This document shows positions 33,643 through 43,617 of a DNA stretch of 64,000 nucleotides, piece by piece (the stretch's first letter is position 1; each line of letters opens with the position of its first letter). Both the position numbers and the translations under genes were made by a program. Source of the stretch: CAZAMB01 sp964501365. GTDB lineage: Bacteria; Planctomycetota; Phycisphaerae; UBA1845. The notes under the pieces were generated by a model. The model saw only the letters and a program-made list of their open reading frames with translations. It had not been told where the DNA came from and ran no database searches. The stretch is taken from contig CAZCST010000012.1 of assembly GCA_964501365.1 (NCBI GenBank), forward strand, positions 62,001 to 126,000, given 5' to 3'.

Positions 33643-36600
33643 ATGAATGACCCAAATCGCACAACAAAATGGCTGGTTGTAATCGCCCTGGTGGTGCTTT
33701 CCCTCCTGGTTCTTTACCCCCCTCAGCGCAAGCTAAAGGGCGGAATTGACCTTGTGGGCGGAACAAGCCTTCTTTACGAAATCGACACGACCGGACTTGA
33801 ACCAAGCCAGACCCGGGACATCTCCACAAGAGTGATGAAAGTTCTGAAGGAACGCGTGGACCCCAGGTCTCAGATGAACCTTGAGTGGAGACCCGTCGGA
33901 GCCACTCGCCTCGAAATCCGCATGCCCCGTCCGCCGCAAGAAGCGTTCGAACGACGTGCTGCGTATAACGAAACGATTGACCAAATCCAGGCCATCAATC
34001 TGAAGCGACGCGATGTCGAAGAAGCGCTCGGCGCCACGGAAAATCGCGAGGCCAAGCTCAACGCGTTGGATCATGGCCTTTCCGGGCGGAAGGAGAAAAT
34101 CCAAAAGGTTGCCTCTTCGTACGACGCCCTTCAAAAGGCGAAATCGGAGAACGCCGACGCGCCGACGATCGAGGCGGCCTCCAAGGAGTATGAGGCCGCG
34201 ATGACGGAGCTGATGGCGACCAATCTTCCAGTCGGACGGCTTGCGGACGTACTGGCATTGCAAGTGGAAAAGGTTCGGAAGGAACAGATCGAAAAACTTC
34301 AGAAGGAGTTTGCGGCCTACGACGCAGGCGATGCCGGTAGTGCAAATGGAAAACTCCTCACCAAGGCCGTCAAAGCCTATGACGACTGGGCGGCGGACAA
34401 GGCGGAACTCGAAGATCCCTCGGATTTGAAGCGCCGACTCAAGGGTGCGGGCGTTCTGGAATTCCGCATTCTCGCCGATCGCGATCGCGGTTCGCCGGAC
34501 AAGATTGCCTCGCCGGACAATCCACAACTGGCCGAGCCAATTTCGAAGTACACGCAGCAACTGGCATCGCAGGGTCCGCGAGGCCGCATCGGCGATCACT
34601 TCCGCTGGTTCCTCGTTGAAGACATCTTGAAATTCTCCCACGCGGACAACATGGACGAGGTCAAGAGGATCAAGGACATGCCCGGCCGGCCCATCGTTGA
34701 TGAATACGCCGGTCGCTATTACGTCCTGATGCACGACGACAACGAATACAAGATGACCAAGGGCACAGGCGGATCAGCGTCGTGGGAGCTGAAATCCGCA
34801 CATCCCGACCGGGATCCGCTCACCGGCGAAAACGTGGTCTCGTTCACGCTGAATCCCCGCGGCGGTATCTACTTCGGCGAACTGACTGGAAAAAACGTTG
34901 AACGGCAGCTTGCCATCCTTCTTGACCAGCAGGCCATCTCACACGCCACCATCCGCGAACGCATCACCGAACAGTGTCGGATCAGCGGGCGTTTCACCCC
35001 CGAACAGGTGAATAATCTCGTCGGCGTCCTGGAGGCGGGCTCGCTGCCGGCAAGACTCAAAGACATTCCCCTCAGCGAAGAGACCATCGGTCCGAGCCTC
35101 GGTGATACGAATCGCCGCCACGGTATGCAGGCCTCGATATGGGGACTTGTGATCGTCGCGGTGTTTGTGATTTTCTATTACGGCCTCACTGGCGGAAGCA
35201 CGGTGGTTCTGGCCCTGTCGCTCAACCTGCTGTTCACACTGGCCATCATGGCGATGATGCAGGCAACGTTCACCATGCCAGGTATCGCGGGTCTTCTGCT
35301 ATCGATCGGTATGGCCATTGACGCCAACGTGCTGATCTTTGAGCGCATTCGCGAGGAGCGCACGCGAGGGGTTCCCTTCAAGAAGGCGCTTCCGCTGGGT
35401 TACGACAAGGCTTTTTCGGCCATTTTGGACGGCAACCTGACGACGCTCATCACCTGTATCGTGCTGGGGTTTGTCGGGAGTGAAGAAATCAAGGGATTCG
35501 CCATCACGCTTGGCATCGGTATCGCCATCAGCATGTTTACGGCATTGACCGTGACGCGGCTTGTATTCGGCACGTTGGTCAGCCGGGATCTGTTGCATGA
35601 TTTCCACATGCGGAAGTTGATCGGCGTTCCGCAGATCGACTGGATTGGACTTCGACGCACGTTCTGGCCCATCTCGCTGGTCGTCGTGACGCTTGGAATG
35701 GGAATGTTCCTGTACATGTCCTTTGTGAAGACCGATTCGTTCTTTGATATCGAATTTCTGGGCGGAACAAGCGTACAGGTCGATTTCAAGCCGACGATCA
35801 CGATGACTGACGAGGACATGCGCGAAGCGATCACCTCCACCGCTCCGAACGCCGCCTCGGCAGTGAACTGGCTGCAAAAAGCAGCGGATTCCGTCGAAAA
35901 AGCCGAAGTCCGCGCCGGCGAACTCTCCGGTCAATTTGTCCTCTCCAGCAAGGAGCTTTCGGGAGATGAGCTGGCCGTCCTGTTGCGAGGTCCCCTCGAC
36001 GTGAAAATCGAACAGCGCAACGGCATTATTACATCCGGCCGGCAGGCGACATTCGTCGGCAAGAGCGGGCTGCTCACCGAACAGTCGATGAAGAGCGCCA
36101 TCGCCGATGCGGCGAAGGCGGCGCGTGATGCGGCCGACAAGCTGCGCGGCGCTCGAGTGCAAAGCGTGGGCGAGCGAACCAAGGAAGGACGAAATCTTTC
36201 CTACGAGGTCGTAACCGTCGAAACCAACCGGCCGCTCGTTCAGCAGTCCATTCTTGCTACGCTGAGTGACAAGCTGGCCGTGCAACGGGCGATTCATTTT
36301 GCGACAGTCGAAGACTCCGAATTGACCAATCAAAACTTTTTCGTGGTCGAATCGGAGGATCATTATCTCTCCGATGTGCTCAAGACCGACGCGCAGTTTG
36401 ACATTCGCCGCTTCCGGGGCGGTGTCGTAGTGGAGGCCAAGCTCGACGCCGATGAACAGCCAATCCCCGTGGAGCAATTCGAGTCCCGCCTGCGTGAAGT
36501 GGGTTTGACGCCGGAATTCGAACAATTCCGCACGCGCGAGACGGCAGTGTTTCCGCTCGGGACGGCGACCACGATCGATGGCAAGCAGGGATATAAGCAT

Positions 36601-37464
36601 TTCGCGGTCGCCTCTGTGGATGAATCGCTTTTGTACGAGGACAACCGTGCGCAGTGGAACGATGTGGTGGCTCCCAGCGTGCTGCACCAGGTCCAGGCGG
36701 CGCTGGGCATTGAGAAGTCACTTTCGAAGGTGATCCAGTTCGCCCCGCAGGTCGCCGGTCAGACGGCCAAGCATGCCATCTTCGCCACGATTCTGGCCTC
36801 GCTTGGGATCGGCGCCTACGTCTGGATGCGATTCGGAACGCGGGAGTTCGCGCTGGCCGTGCTCGTCACGCTCGTACACGACGTTTGCATCGTGCTGGGT
36901 CTGATCGCGGGCAGCCATTACATTTATCGATTCTTCTTTGGGAAGATTCTGCTGATTGACGACTTCCGATTTGACCTGACGATTCTGGCGGCGGTGCTGA
37001 CCATCATCGGATACAGCCTGAACGATACCATCGTTGTGTTTGACCGAATTCGTGAAACGCGCGGAAAGACAGGGGCGCTCTCGGCGAACCTGATCAACGC
37101 GTCCATCAATCAGACGATGTCGCGTACGATTTTGACCGCCTTGCTGGTGTTCTTCACTGTGTTTGTGTTGTATGTCTTCGGCGGCGACGGCATTCACGGG
37201 TTTGCCTACGTCATGCTCATCGGAACGATCGAGGGTGCGTACAGCACCGTGGCGATCTCGGTTCCGCTGGTGTATCAGCCGAGAATTCTGTACGCCGTAT
37301 CGACGATCATCGCCGCACTCTTGTTGATTGGACTGGTCGCACTGATTTCGCCGAGCGTGGTTGCGACGGCCATTATCGGCGCGGTCATTGGCATCGGGGC
37401 AGCGGTCTTCATGATCAGGGGATATCGGGCGGATTCGGAAATGCTGGCCGGCGAGCCGGTGTAA
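33643..37464 (+). CDS. secDF: Protein translocase SecD-SecF fusion with helical insertion
   Basis: The 1273-residue protein joins SecD and SecF, accessory proton-driven subunits of the Sec translocon that help release exported proteins. The N-terminal LKGGIDLVGGTSLLYEID is the SecD D1 motif; SecD ends near residue 660, and the SecF half carries DIEFLGGTSVQVDFK and the later TM bundle with YSLNDTIVVFDRIRE. Between strands of the SecD P1 domain (residues ~99-262) is a Lys/Glu-rich coiled-coil-like insertion absent from E. coli SecD. The ATG at 33643 follows GGGAGACG. It probably helps export the many large secreted proteins seen around it. Confidence 0.93.
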   Translation: MNDPNRTTKWLVVIALVVLSLLVLYPPQRKLKGGIDLVGGTSLLYEIDTTGLEPSQTRDISTRVMKVLKERVDPRSQMNLEWRPVGATRLEIRMPRPPQEAFERRAAYNETIDQIQAINLKRRDVEEALGATENREAKLNALDHGLSGRKEKIQKVASSYDALQKAKSENADAPTIEAASKEYEAAMTELMATNLPVGRLADVLALQVEKVRKEQIEKLQKEFAAYDAGDAGSANGKLLTKAVKAYDDWAADKAELEDPSDLKRRLKGAGVLEFRILADRDRGSPDKIASPDNPQLAEPISKYTQQLASQGPRGRIGDHFRWFLVEDILKFSHADNMDEVKRIKDMPGRPIVDEYAGRYYVLMHDDNEYKMTKGTGGSASWELKSAHPDRDPLTGENVVSFTLNPRGGIYFGELTGKNVERQLAILLDQQAISHATIRERITEQCRISGRFTPEQVNNLVGVLEAGSLPARLKDIPLSEETIGPSLGDTNRRHGMQASIWGLVIVAVFVIFYYGLTGGSTVVLALSLNLLFTLAIMAMMQATFTMPGIAGLLLSIGMAIDANVLIFERIREERTRGVPFKKALPLGYDKAFSAILDGNLTTLITCIVLGFVGSEEIKGFAITLGIGIAISMFTALTVTRLVFGTLVSRDLLHDFHMRKLIGVPQIDWIGLRRTFWPISLVVVTLGMGMFLYMSFVKTDSFFDIEFLGGTSVQVDFKPTITMTDEDMREAITSTAPNAASAVNWLQKAADSVEKAEVRAGELSGQFVLSSKELSGDELAVLLRGPLDVKIEQRNGIITSGRQATFVGKSGLLTEQSMKSAIADAAKAARDAADKLRGARVQSVGERTKEGRNLSYEVVTVETNRPLVQQSILATLSDKLAVQRAIHFATVEDSELTNQNFFVVESEDHYLSDVLKTDAQFDIRRFRGGVVVEAKLDADEQPIPVEQFESRLREVGLTPEFEQFRTRETAVFPLGTATTIDGKQGYKHFAVASVDESLLYEDNRAQWNDVVAPSVLHQVQAALGIEKSLSKVIQFAPQVAGQTAKHAIFATILASLGIGAYVWMRFGTREFALAVLVTLVHDVCIVLGLIAGSHYIYRFFFGKILLIDDFRFDLTILAAVLTIIGYSLNDTIVVFDRIRETRGKTGALSANLINASINQTMSRTILTALLVFFTVFVLYVFGGDGIHGFAYVMLIGTIEGAYSTVAISVPLVYQPRILYAVSTIIAALLLIGLVALISPSVVATAIIGAVIGIGAAVFMIRGYRADSEMLAGEPV

Positions 37465-37507
37465 TTAATCCTGTCGATTACAACCAAGCCTGTGTTCGCG
37501 TATGCAT

Positions 37508-37536
37508 CGCCTCCCCCCTCATGCAGGGGGGAGGCG
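37508..37536. repeat. C/G-rich hairpin after secDF
   Basis: CGCCTCCCCCC-tcatg-cAGGGGGGAGGCG is a long near-perfect inverted repeat, about 45 bp after the secDF stop, related in sequence to the elements at 9336-9354 and 17064-17108. It could also help end secDF transcription. Confidence 0.55.
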
Positions 37537-38050
37537 GGCTACGTACGATCGCTCAGTGCCCCGGCACACAATTGCGAAATGCGGATTGGATCCGATTGCG
37601 CATGGCGCGGTCTGGCGCTATGTTGCCGGACCTTGGGTTTGGCATGGGGTATGCGGATACAGCGCATTCGCTGCCCAGATTGCTGAACGAATTCGTCCGT
37701 ACCCGTGGTACTGGGGCGTGCCGACGACTTCCTTTCCAGCGTTTTATTGCCTGGGCAGAGCACATTCAATCCAGTCGTAGCGAGCCGCGAACTAAAGTTC
37801 GCGCGGACTTGCGGCCGTAGATGGTGTGACCGGTATTCGTGGACGCTGCGAATTCCTTGAACACGATCTGGTGCAGCTGACAGGCAAATGTAGCGTAGGG
37901 GCTTGTCCCCGGCGCAGCGCCGCCCACGAATGGCAACGCTACAGCTCTTCGTTACTCGCTCTATGTCCCATTCGTCTCTGGTGCGTCGAGCGACCGTAAC
38001 GCAAGAAAATGGCGAGAACAGCAGCCATTGTCTCTTGTCAGACTGACCCC

Positions 38051-38090
38051 AAAAAAAAAACGCCGCCCGGAACAATTCCGACGGGCGGCG
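38051..38090 (-). terminator. Rho-independent terminator of the DUF11 gene
   Basis: On the minus strand CGCCGCCCG-tcggaattgttc-CGGGCGGCG forms a 9-bp GC stem (38061-38090) followed by a run of T (38051-38060). It is the second of two hairpins after the DUF11 stop. Confidence 0.8.
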
Positions 38091-38164
38091 CGATCATGCT
38101 AAAAGGCTTTTGTACTGACGATTGTTGCTGTCTTAGGTTGTCCAGACTGGCGATTCTACTTCGC

Positions 38165-38204
38165 CGGGTAAGGCCGACCTGTTTTTTCCAGGCCGGCCTA
38201 CCCG
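38165..38204 (-). repeat. Long near-perfect hairpin immediately after the DUF11 stop
   Basis: CGGGTAAGGCCGACCTG-ttttttc-CAGGCCGGCCTACCCG forms a stem of about 16 bp with two mismatches. It sits between the DUF11 stop (38236) and the real U-tract terminator, so it may protect the 3' end of the message. Confidence 0.6.
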
Positions 38205-38235
38205 ATGAAGTGATTTCTAAAAACTCACGAAGCAG

Positions 38236-40098
38236 CTACTTGTAATGGTTCGTCGATTCGGTCTCCCTGACCGGTGCAGTGAACTGATCGCTGCTCATAT
38301 CGACACCCAATCGAGCATCGCCTGGGGCCGTTGCGGTAACGATCATTCGCCATTCCGCTTTCTGCTTGGGTGCGAGAGACGGAATGGGTCCAAAGGTGAC
38401 TCGCTTGCCCACTGCAGTAGCAGGCGACGGGCCGGTGGCGGAAACATACGCCGACTCAGCCGGGATGTCGGCTCCCACCTTGATGTTTGTGCCAGGCGCT
38501 GTTCCCTGGTTGGTGACCGTGATGATGTAGGTCGTCTGCTTGCCAACCTCCACCGGGTCATCGACGTCGACGACTTCCAGCAAAATGGCCGGAATACCAA
38601 TGACACGGGTCTGGCAGGCCGAGGTCACTTGCTTGGCGCAAACGCAACCAGCCGAACCTGATGTCTGCATCGTACCCGCCTGATTGATCTTCGCCTCAAA
38701 GCTGACCGTCTGCGTCGCGCCTGGTGCGAGCGAGCCGATATTCCAGGAGACTTCACCCTTGCCGGCAGATCCGCCCTTGGAGGTGCTTGAGACTTCCGCG
38801 CCGCTGGGGACGGCCGCCTTGACCACGGTATCGGCGCAGGCCGCATCACCAGTGTTCTTCACTTCAAAGGTAAACGCTGCAGTTCGACCAATAAACCGCT
38901 CTTCCGGAGCGGAGCAGGAGAGCTGCAGGACCGGCTGACGGAATGTGGTCGTGGTTTTGTTGGATTCGGCGGCAAGATCGTTGGTGGCGCGAGCGAAAGC
39001 CTGGTTCGTAAACGTTCCCGTCTTGGAGGCCTTCACGCGGAACGCCATCTTCTTCGACTCTCCGGGGCCAAGGTCGCCGGCATCGCCCTCGACCTTCTTC
39101 TTGCCATCCACCGTGGTCAAACCTTCGGGAAGATCGTCGGTCAGATGCACGCTGCGGGCGATACCGGATCCCGGGTTGGTGACAGTCAACACCATTTCCA
39201 CTTCGTCGCAAATCATTGCCTCCGCCGGGGCGGTCTTGACCAGCTTCAGGGCCGGCTCCACAACCTTGGTTACAGCACACAGGTAGTTGCTGAAATTTGC
39301 TTTCAAGCACGCGGATGCATTTCCAGTGCCCGGAGAACTTGCGGTTACGGTAATCACCTTGGTTTCGCAAGAGCCCAGTTCACCCAGCATCCAATGGAGA
39401 GTCTCGCCCACGGCTTGCCCGGGGGGATCAGACTTGGAAACGGTCAGGTTGATGAAATCATAGGCGACCAGTTCGACGTCCTGCAATGTGCCAGCGGAGA
39501 TATTCGTTACGTAATATTGATACGTAAACGGTTTCTTTCTTTCAACCTCAATCGGCAGCACCTTGTGCACGAGCAATGAACTGCCGGATCGCGCCCCCGT
39601 GGGAAACGAAATCTCCGACACCGACATGCCGGCACCGACCGGGGGCTGATAATTGGCGCAGTTCTTCTTTGGCGGCGGCGGAGTCTGCTTTTCGTCATAC
39701 TCCAATATGGCTGTAATGGTGGTTCGTGTCGCATCGCTCTCTTTGGTAAAGTCGATGGTCCACTGATAGACCTCTTTGGACTTCATGGCGGCAATTTCCT
39801 GAAAGACGAGCTTGCCATCGACAAGTTTGGCGGCGCTCTGACCGCCGCCGCTGATCAGAGCTCCTCCTTGAATCGTTGCTTCGAGGCGTAATTTGTGGCA
39901 TTCAAAGTCCGCCCGATTTTCTGCCGTGACCACCCATTTGCCTGTGCTGGCGCCGCTGTTGGTGAGTCGAATGGGCCAATTGTCATCAGCATATGCTGAG
40001 TGGGTCGACGCCCCACCGAACCCGGCGAACAAGACAAACGCCATCACTCCACCGATGCGTCGCGTTGTGTGGTGGCTACTCCCATTGGGAAAGTTCAT
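38236..40098 (-). CDS. Exported DUF11/CARDB-like repeat protein
   Basis: The 620-residue protein has a signal peptide (IGGVMAFVLFAGFGGASTHSA) and several repeats of the DUF11 type, for example VEVGKQTTYIITVTNQGTAP and EMVLTVTNPGSGIARSVHLT, each ~110 residues. DUF11 repeats form Ig-like strands on secreted and surface proteins. The start at 40098 has GGAG 6-9 nt upstream. Six Cys are spread between repeats rather than clustered. It is a stand-alone gene with two hairpins at its 3' end. Function is likely structural or adhesive; no enzyme motif is present. Confidence 0.75.
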   Translation of the reverse strand: MNFPNGSSHHTTRRIGGVMAFVLFAGFGGASTHSAYADDNWPIRLTNSGASTGKWVVTAENRADFECHKLRLEATIQGGALISGGGQSAAKLVDGKLVFQEIAAMKSKEVYQWTIDFTKESDATRTTITAILEYDEKQTPPPPKKNCANYQPPVGAGMSVSEISFPTGARSGSSLLVHKVLPIEVERKKPFTYQYYVTNISAGTLQDVELVAYDFINLTVSKSDPPGQAVGETLHWMLGELGSCETKVITVTASSPGTGNASACLKANFSNYLCAVTKVVEPALKLVKTAPAEAMICDEVEMVLTVTNPGSGIARSVHLTDDLPEGLTTVDGKKKVEGDAGDLGPGESKKMAFRVKASKTGTFTNQAFARATNDLAAESNKTTTTFRQPVLQLSCSAPEERFIGRTAAFTFEVKNTGDAACADTVVKAAVPSGAEVSSTSKGGSAGKGEVSWNIGSLAPGATQTVSFEAKINQAGTMQTSGSAGCVCAKQVTSACQTRVIGIPAILLEVVDVDDPVEVGKQTTYIITVTNQGTAPGTNIKVGADIPAESAYVSATGPSPATAVGKRVTFGPIPSLAPKQKAEWRMIVTATAPGDARLGVDMSSDQFTAPVRETESTNHYK

Positions 40099-40761
40099 TG
40101 AAAACTCCTCTCTCTTGAAAACAAAAATCTCATGTACGGGACAATCTTCAGCGGATCACAGAGCCTCCATGTTTGGAATACCCCATCCATCCATACATTG
40201 GCTGACCCGCTGGAGGACAATACTCAATATCATTGGCCTTTGTTTGGTCCTGGCCGGTTCATTTGCGCGCTACGGCTGTCATTCTCCTTATTCATTGGCT
40301 CGTCATTCGTTAAGTCCCAGGCAAGTGACGGCGCTATCAAAGATTCACGGCCAATCATGACGCTCGATCAACCCTAAACCAGTCATGTTTCAGAGCTAGA
40401 TAAAATTACCTTCAACCGGTGCACTCCGCACCAATCGAATCCCAGATTCGCTACCATCCTTGGCTGGGGGAAACGACCTGAAGAATTTGCTAACCCAAGA
40501 ACCAAAGATTCTTGCATTTGCGAGAAGTTGTCAAGCGCTCTCGATGCTAATAAATGGGATTTCGATAAAATGGGAGTAGTGGGCGGATTTGGATGATTAT
40601 GTGCGTCAGGTTCTCAGGAATATGAAATAAGTTTATGCATGAGTTGGTCCGCCAGGTCCAACGTAGATCAGTGCGGGGACGCGAAATCGACGCAGTATTG
40701 GAGGCAGCCTGCAGAGTCACGAAAACAGCTGAAAAAACGGCCGTGCCAAGCCGTGGCAGCA
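40099..40761. other. Intergenic region between the DUF11 gene and sdhB
   Basis: A 663-bp gap between two minus-strand genes. It should contain the DUF11 promoter near 40100-40200 and the sdhB 3' end. Short frames here are not credible, and no RNA gene or repeat is evident. Confidence 0.5.
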
Positions 40762-41547
40762 TCAGCGCCCAAACCACTTTCGGAATTTGTAGCCAGTGGT
40801 GTCGCGGCCGGCGCGAGCGATAGCTTCTGTGAGCGGTACTTCCTTTGGACACACCTTCACGCAGTTCTGTGAGTTGCCGCAATCGGTGATGCCGCCCGGG
40901 CCCGACAGCACGGCGAGCCGGTCGTCGGACAGCGTCTGCCCCGTGGGGTGCATGTTAAAGAGAATTGCCTGGGCGACTGCCATCGGTCCGATGAAGTCAG
41001 ATTTTTCGTTGAACTGCGGACAGGCCTCGGTACAGCAGCCGCAGGTCATGCATCGGGATATCGGGTAGGCCTGATCCTGCACCTTGGGATGGACGCGTGG
41101 TCCGGGGCCAAGGTCGTGGTAGCCGTCAACAGGAACCCACGCCTTGATTTGCTTGAGACGCTCAAACATCAGCTTGCGGTCGACGACGAGGTCGCGGACG
41201 ACGGGATACTTGGTCATGGGGCGCAGTTCAAGCTCATTGGCGTCCTTGAGCAGGGTGTCAACGAGTGCAGAACAGCCCTGTCGCACTCGACCATTGATCA
41301 CCATGGTGCAGGAGCCGCAGACCTCTTCGAGACAATTCACGTCGTAGGCCACCGGAGTGGTGTGCTGGTGGTCCGCGGTTTCCGGGTGGGCGGCGATGCG
41401 GAGCAGGACCGTCGTGACGTTCATGCCCTCTTCGTAGGGAACGTGGAACGTCTCCCACCGCGAAGCGTCGTGCGGCGAATCCTGACGCAGGATGCGAACG
41501 GTGATCGTCTTATCGTGATGCCCAGCATGCGTATTGTGTTCAGTCAT
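40762..41547 (-). CDS. sdhB: Succinate dehydrogenase/fumarate reductase iron-sulfur subunit
   Basis: The 261-residue protein has a plant-type 2Fe-2S domain (NCLEEVCGSCTMVINGRVRQ, Cys ligands C...C..C...C), then CMTCGCCTEACPQ for a 4Fe-4S cluster and CGNSQNCVKVCP for the 3Fe-4S/4Fe-4S site. It transfers electrons from the FAD of SdhA to the membrane subunit. The ATG at 41547 is preferred to a GTG at 41556 because AGGTGGG precedes it at a good distance. It follows sdhA with a 62-bp gap and is probably in the same transcript. Confidence 0.95.
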   Translation of the reverse strand: MTEHNTHAGHHDKTITVRILRQDSPHDASRWETFHVPYEEGMNVTTVLLRIAAHPETADHQHTTPVAYDVNCLEEVCGSCTMVINGRVRQGCSALVDTLLKDANELELRPMTKYPVVRDLVVDRKLMFERLKQIKAWVPVDGYHDLGPGPRVHPKVQDQAYPISRCMTCGCCTEACPQFNEKSDFIGPMAVAQAILFNMHPTGQTLSDDRLAVLSGPGGITDCGNSQNCVKVCPKEVPLTEAIARAGRDTTGYKFRKWFGR

Positions 41548-41609
41548 CTGACCCACCTAAGTTTTCATCAATCCAGCAATGTTTGTTTCGTGTGGCTACA
41601 CCATCAATT

Positions 41610-43589
41610 TTAGGCCACTCCAACAGGCTCTTTCGATGCTTTGGCCGTGCTGGTCATGTCGCGCCAGACTTCCTCGATAATTTCCGCGCCCTTCAGGCCA
41701 TAGGTTCGGGGCCGGGGCGGGATCAGGCTCGTATCGACGGCTTCATAGCTGAGCTTTGGGCCGGACGCCGAATGAACGGCGACCGTCGTTTTGAGCCAGT
41801 CGTCCATCTGCTTCTTGAACGTTTTGCACCAATTGACGGCCTGCTCGCGCAGCTTCACCGGCTCGTCCGCATCGGTCGCCCGGATTTCAAACTCTGGCTT
41901 GTAATGTGCCCCGCGACACTCGTTTCGCTGCAAGGCCCCCTGTGCGATCACGCGAGCGAGTATGATCATTTCGCCCAGTGCCCGCGCGAAGACCAGATTC
42001 TGATTCGTCCATCCGCCTTTATCGACCAGCGATACGTTTTTGTACCGCTCCTCATACTCAGCAATTTTCGCCACGGTGGCCGTGAGGTCCTTATTGTTGC
42101 GCACGACGGTGACATTGCGTGTCATCAGATCGCCGAGTTCGTCGTGCAGCTTGTAGGGATTTTCGCTGCCGGAGTTGGAGGCCAGGTCGTTGTCGCGCTT
42201 CTTGTGCGAAGCCACGGCGCTTTCGAACAGCGAAGTCTTCCCTTCGGCAGCAGTTCCCTTGGGCTGATTTTTCAGCCAGGTTTCGATCGATGGGCCGGTG
42301 ATCAACCCCGCAAAAATGCAGCTCAGCAGTGAGTTGGCCCCCAGTCGATTCGCGCCGTGGTATTGATAGTCCGCCTCGCCGATGGCGAAAATGCCCGGCA
42401 CATTGGTGTGCTGGTTGCGCGGCGAACCGTGCGACAGCCCGCCGGTCGTCAGGTTCTTTTCGTAGTCCACCCACAATCCGCCCATCGAATAGTGAACGGC
42501 GGGGAAAATCTTCATCGGCGTCGTACGCGGATTGGCCCCCTGGAATTTTTCGTAGATTTCGAGAATACCGTCGAGCTTTTTCTGGACGGTCGGAGCAAGC
42601 TCGGTCACGTCGAGATACACGCACAAGCGGCCTTTTTCGACGCTCAGTCCCTGATTGACGCACACCGCGAAAATTTCTCGCGTCGCGATGTCGCGCGGCA
42701 CGAGATTGCCGTACTTCGGGTAGCGCTCCTCGAGGAAGTAATACCGTTCCGATGCGGGAATCGTCTTCGGGTCGCGCGGATCCTGCGGTTTGCGTGGCAC
42801 CCACACGCGCCCACCTTCGCCGCGGGCGCTTTCGCTCATCAGCCGCAGCTTGTCCGTCCCCGGAATTGCCGTGGGATGCACCTGGATAAATTCGCCGTTT
42901 CCGTATTTCGCCCCGGCGCGGTAGCAGCGGCCCACCGCCGAGCCGGTGCAGACGACGGACATGGTGCTGCGGCCATAGACCACCCCGCAACCGCCCGTCG
43001 CAATGACCACCGCGTCGGAGGGCATGGCTCGCATTTCCATGGTGGCCATGTTCTGGATGACGACGCCGCGGCACTGCCCATTACCATCCATAACCGGGCC
43101 GAGGAAGTCATAGTATTCGAATTTTTCGACGAGCTTCTCGGCCTCCCAGCGGCGGACCTGCTCATCAAGGGCATAGAGAAGCTGCTGCCCGGTGGTCGCG
43201 CCGGCAAAGGCGGTGCGCTTGAAGAGTGTGCCGCCGAAGCGCCGCTGATCGCGAAGGCCCTCGGGAGTGCGGTTGAAGGGGACGCCCATGCGGTCGAGCA
43301 GGTTCACGACCTTGGGGCCCCACTCGCACATTTCCTTGACCGGCGGCTGGTGCTGGAGGAAGTCGCCGCCGTAGACGGTGTCGTCGAAGTGCAGCCATTC
43401 GTTGTCGCCCTGCTGGCGGGTGAGGTCATTGACGGAGTTGATGCCGCCCTGGGCGCAGACGCTGTGCGAGCGCCGGACGGGGACCATACTGATCAATTGG
43501 ACCGGGATGCCCGACTCGGCGAGTTTCATACTGGCGGCCAGCCCCGCGAGACCCCCGCCGACGACGACTACGTTGTTTTTCTTGGCCAT
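41610..43589 (-). CDS. sdhA: Succinate dehydrogenase/fumarate reductase flavoprotein subunit
   Basis: The 659-residue protein starts AKKNNVVVVGGGLAGLAASM, the FAD-binding GxGxxG region. HSVCAQGGIN is the site of covalent FAD attachment in this family. Catalytic residues lie in the later RRFGGTLFKRTAFAGATTGQ and GANSLLSCIFAG-type segments. Together with SdhB it oxidises succinate in the TCA cycle and reduces quinone through SdhC. The ATG at 43589 is chosen because the family starts here; the open frame extends further but with no homology. Two small unknown genes and a CC-repeat gene lie between it and sdhC. Confidence 0.95.
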   Translation of the reverse strand: MAKKNNVVVVGGGLAGLAASMKLAESGIPVQLISMVPVRRSHSVCAQGGINSVNDLTRQQGDNEWLHFDDTVYGGDFLQHQPPVKEMCEWGPKVVNLLDRMGVPFNRTPEGLRDQRRFGGTLFKRTAFAGATTGQQLLYALDEQVRRWEAEKLVEKFEYYDFLGPVMDGNGQCRGVVIQNMATMEMRAMPSDAVVIATGGCGVVYGRSTMSVVCTGSAVGRCYRAGAKYGNGEFIQVHPTAIPGTDKLRLMSESARGEGGRVWVPRKPQDPRDPKTIPASERYYFLEERYPKYGNLVPRDIATREIFAVCVNQGLSVEKGRLCVYLDVTELAPTVQKKLDGILEIYEKFQGANPRTTPMKIFPAVHYSMGGLWVDYEKNLTTGGLSHGSPRNQHTNVPGIFAIGEADYQYHGANRLGANSLLSCIFAGLITGPSIETWLKNQPKGTAAEGKTSLFESAVASHKKRDNDLASNSGSENPYKLHDELGDLMTRNVTVVRNNKDLTATVAKIAEYEERYKNVSLVDKGGWTNQNLVFARALGEMIILARVIAQGALQRNECRGAHYKPEFEIRATDADEPVKLREQAVNWCKTFKKQMDDWLKTTVAVHSASGPKLSYEAVDTSLIPPRPRTYGLKGAEIIEEVWRDMTSTAKASKEPVGVA

Positions 43590-43617
43590 AGAATTCAAAC
43601 GATTCCCGCTGATTTGG

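Larger units (their letters stand above)
37465..38235. other. 770-bp intergenic region with repeats and terminators
   Basis: Between secDF and the DUF11 gene, which are convergent. It contains a C/G-rich hairpin (37508-37536), several short imperfect palindromes such as CGCGAACTAAAGTTCGCG near 37787-37804, and two terminator-like hairpins at 38051-38090 and 38165-38204. Frames in the left part have no domain and are not called. Confidence 0.6.

Noticed and set aside
35299..36687. A 462-codon minus-strand frame inside secDF
   Set aside because: Antisense of a conserved gene.
37492..37820. Short frames after secDF
   Set aside because: They run through hairpin-rich intergenic sequence with no ribosome site or domain.
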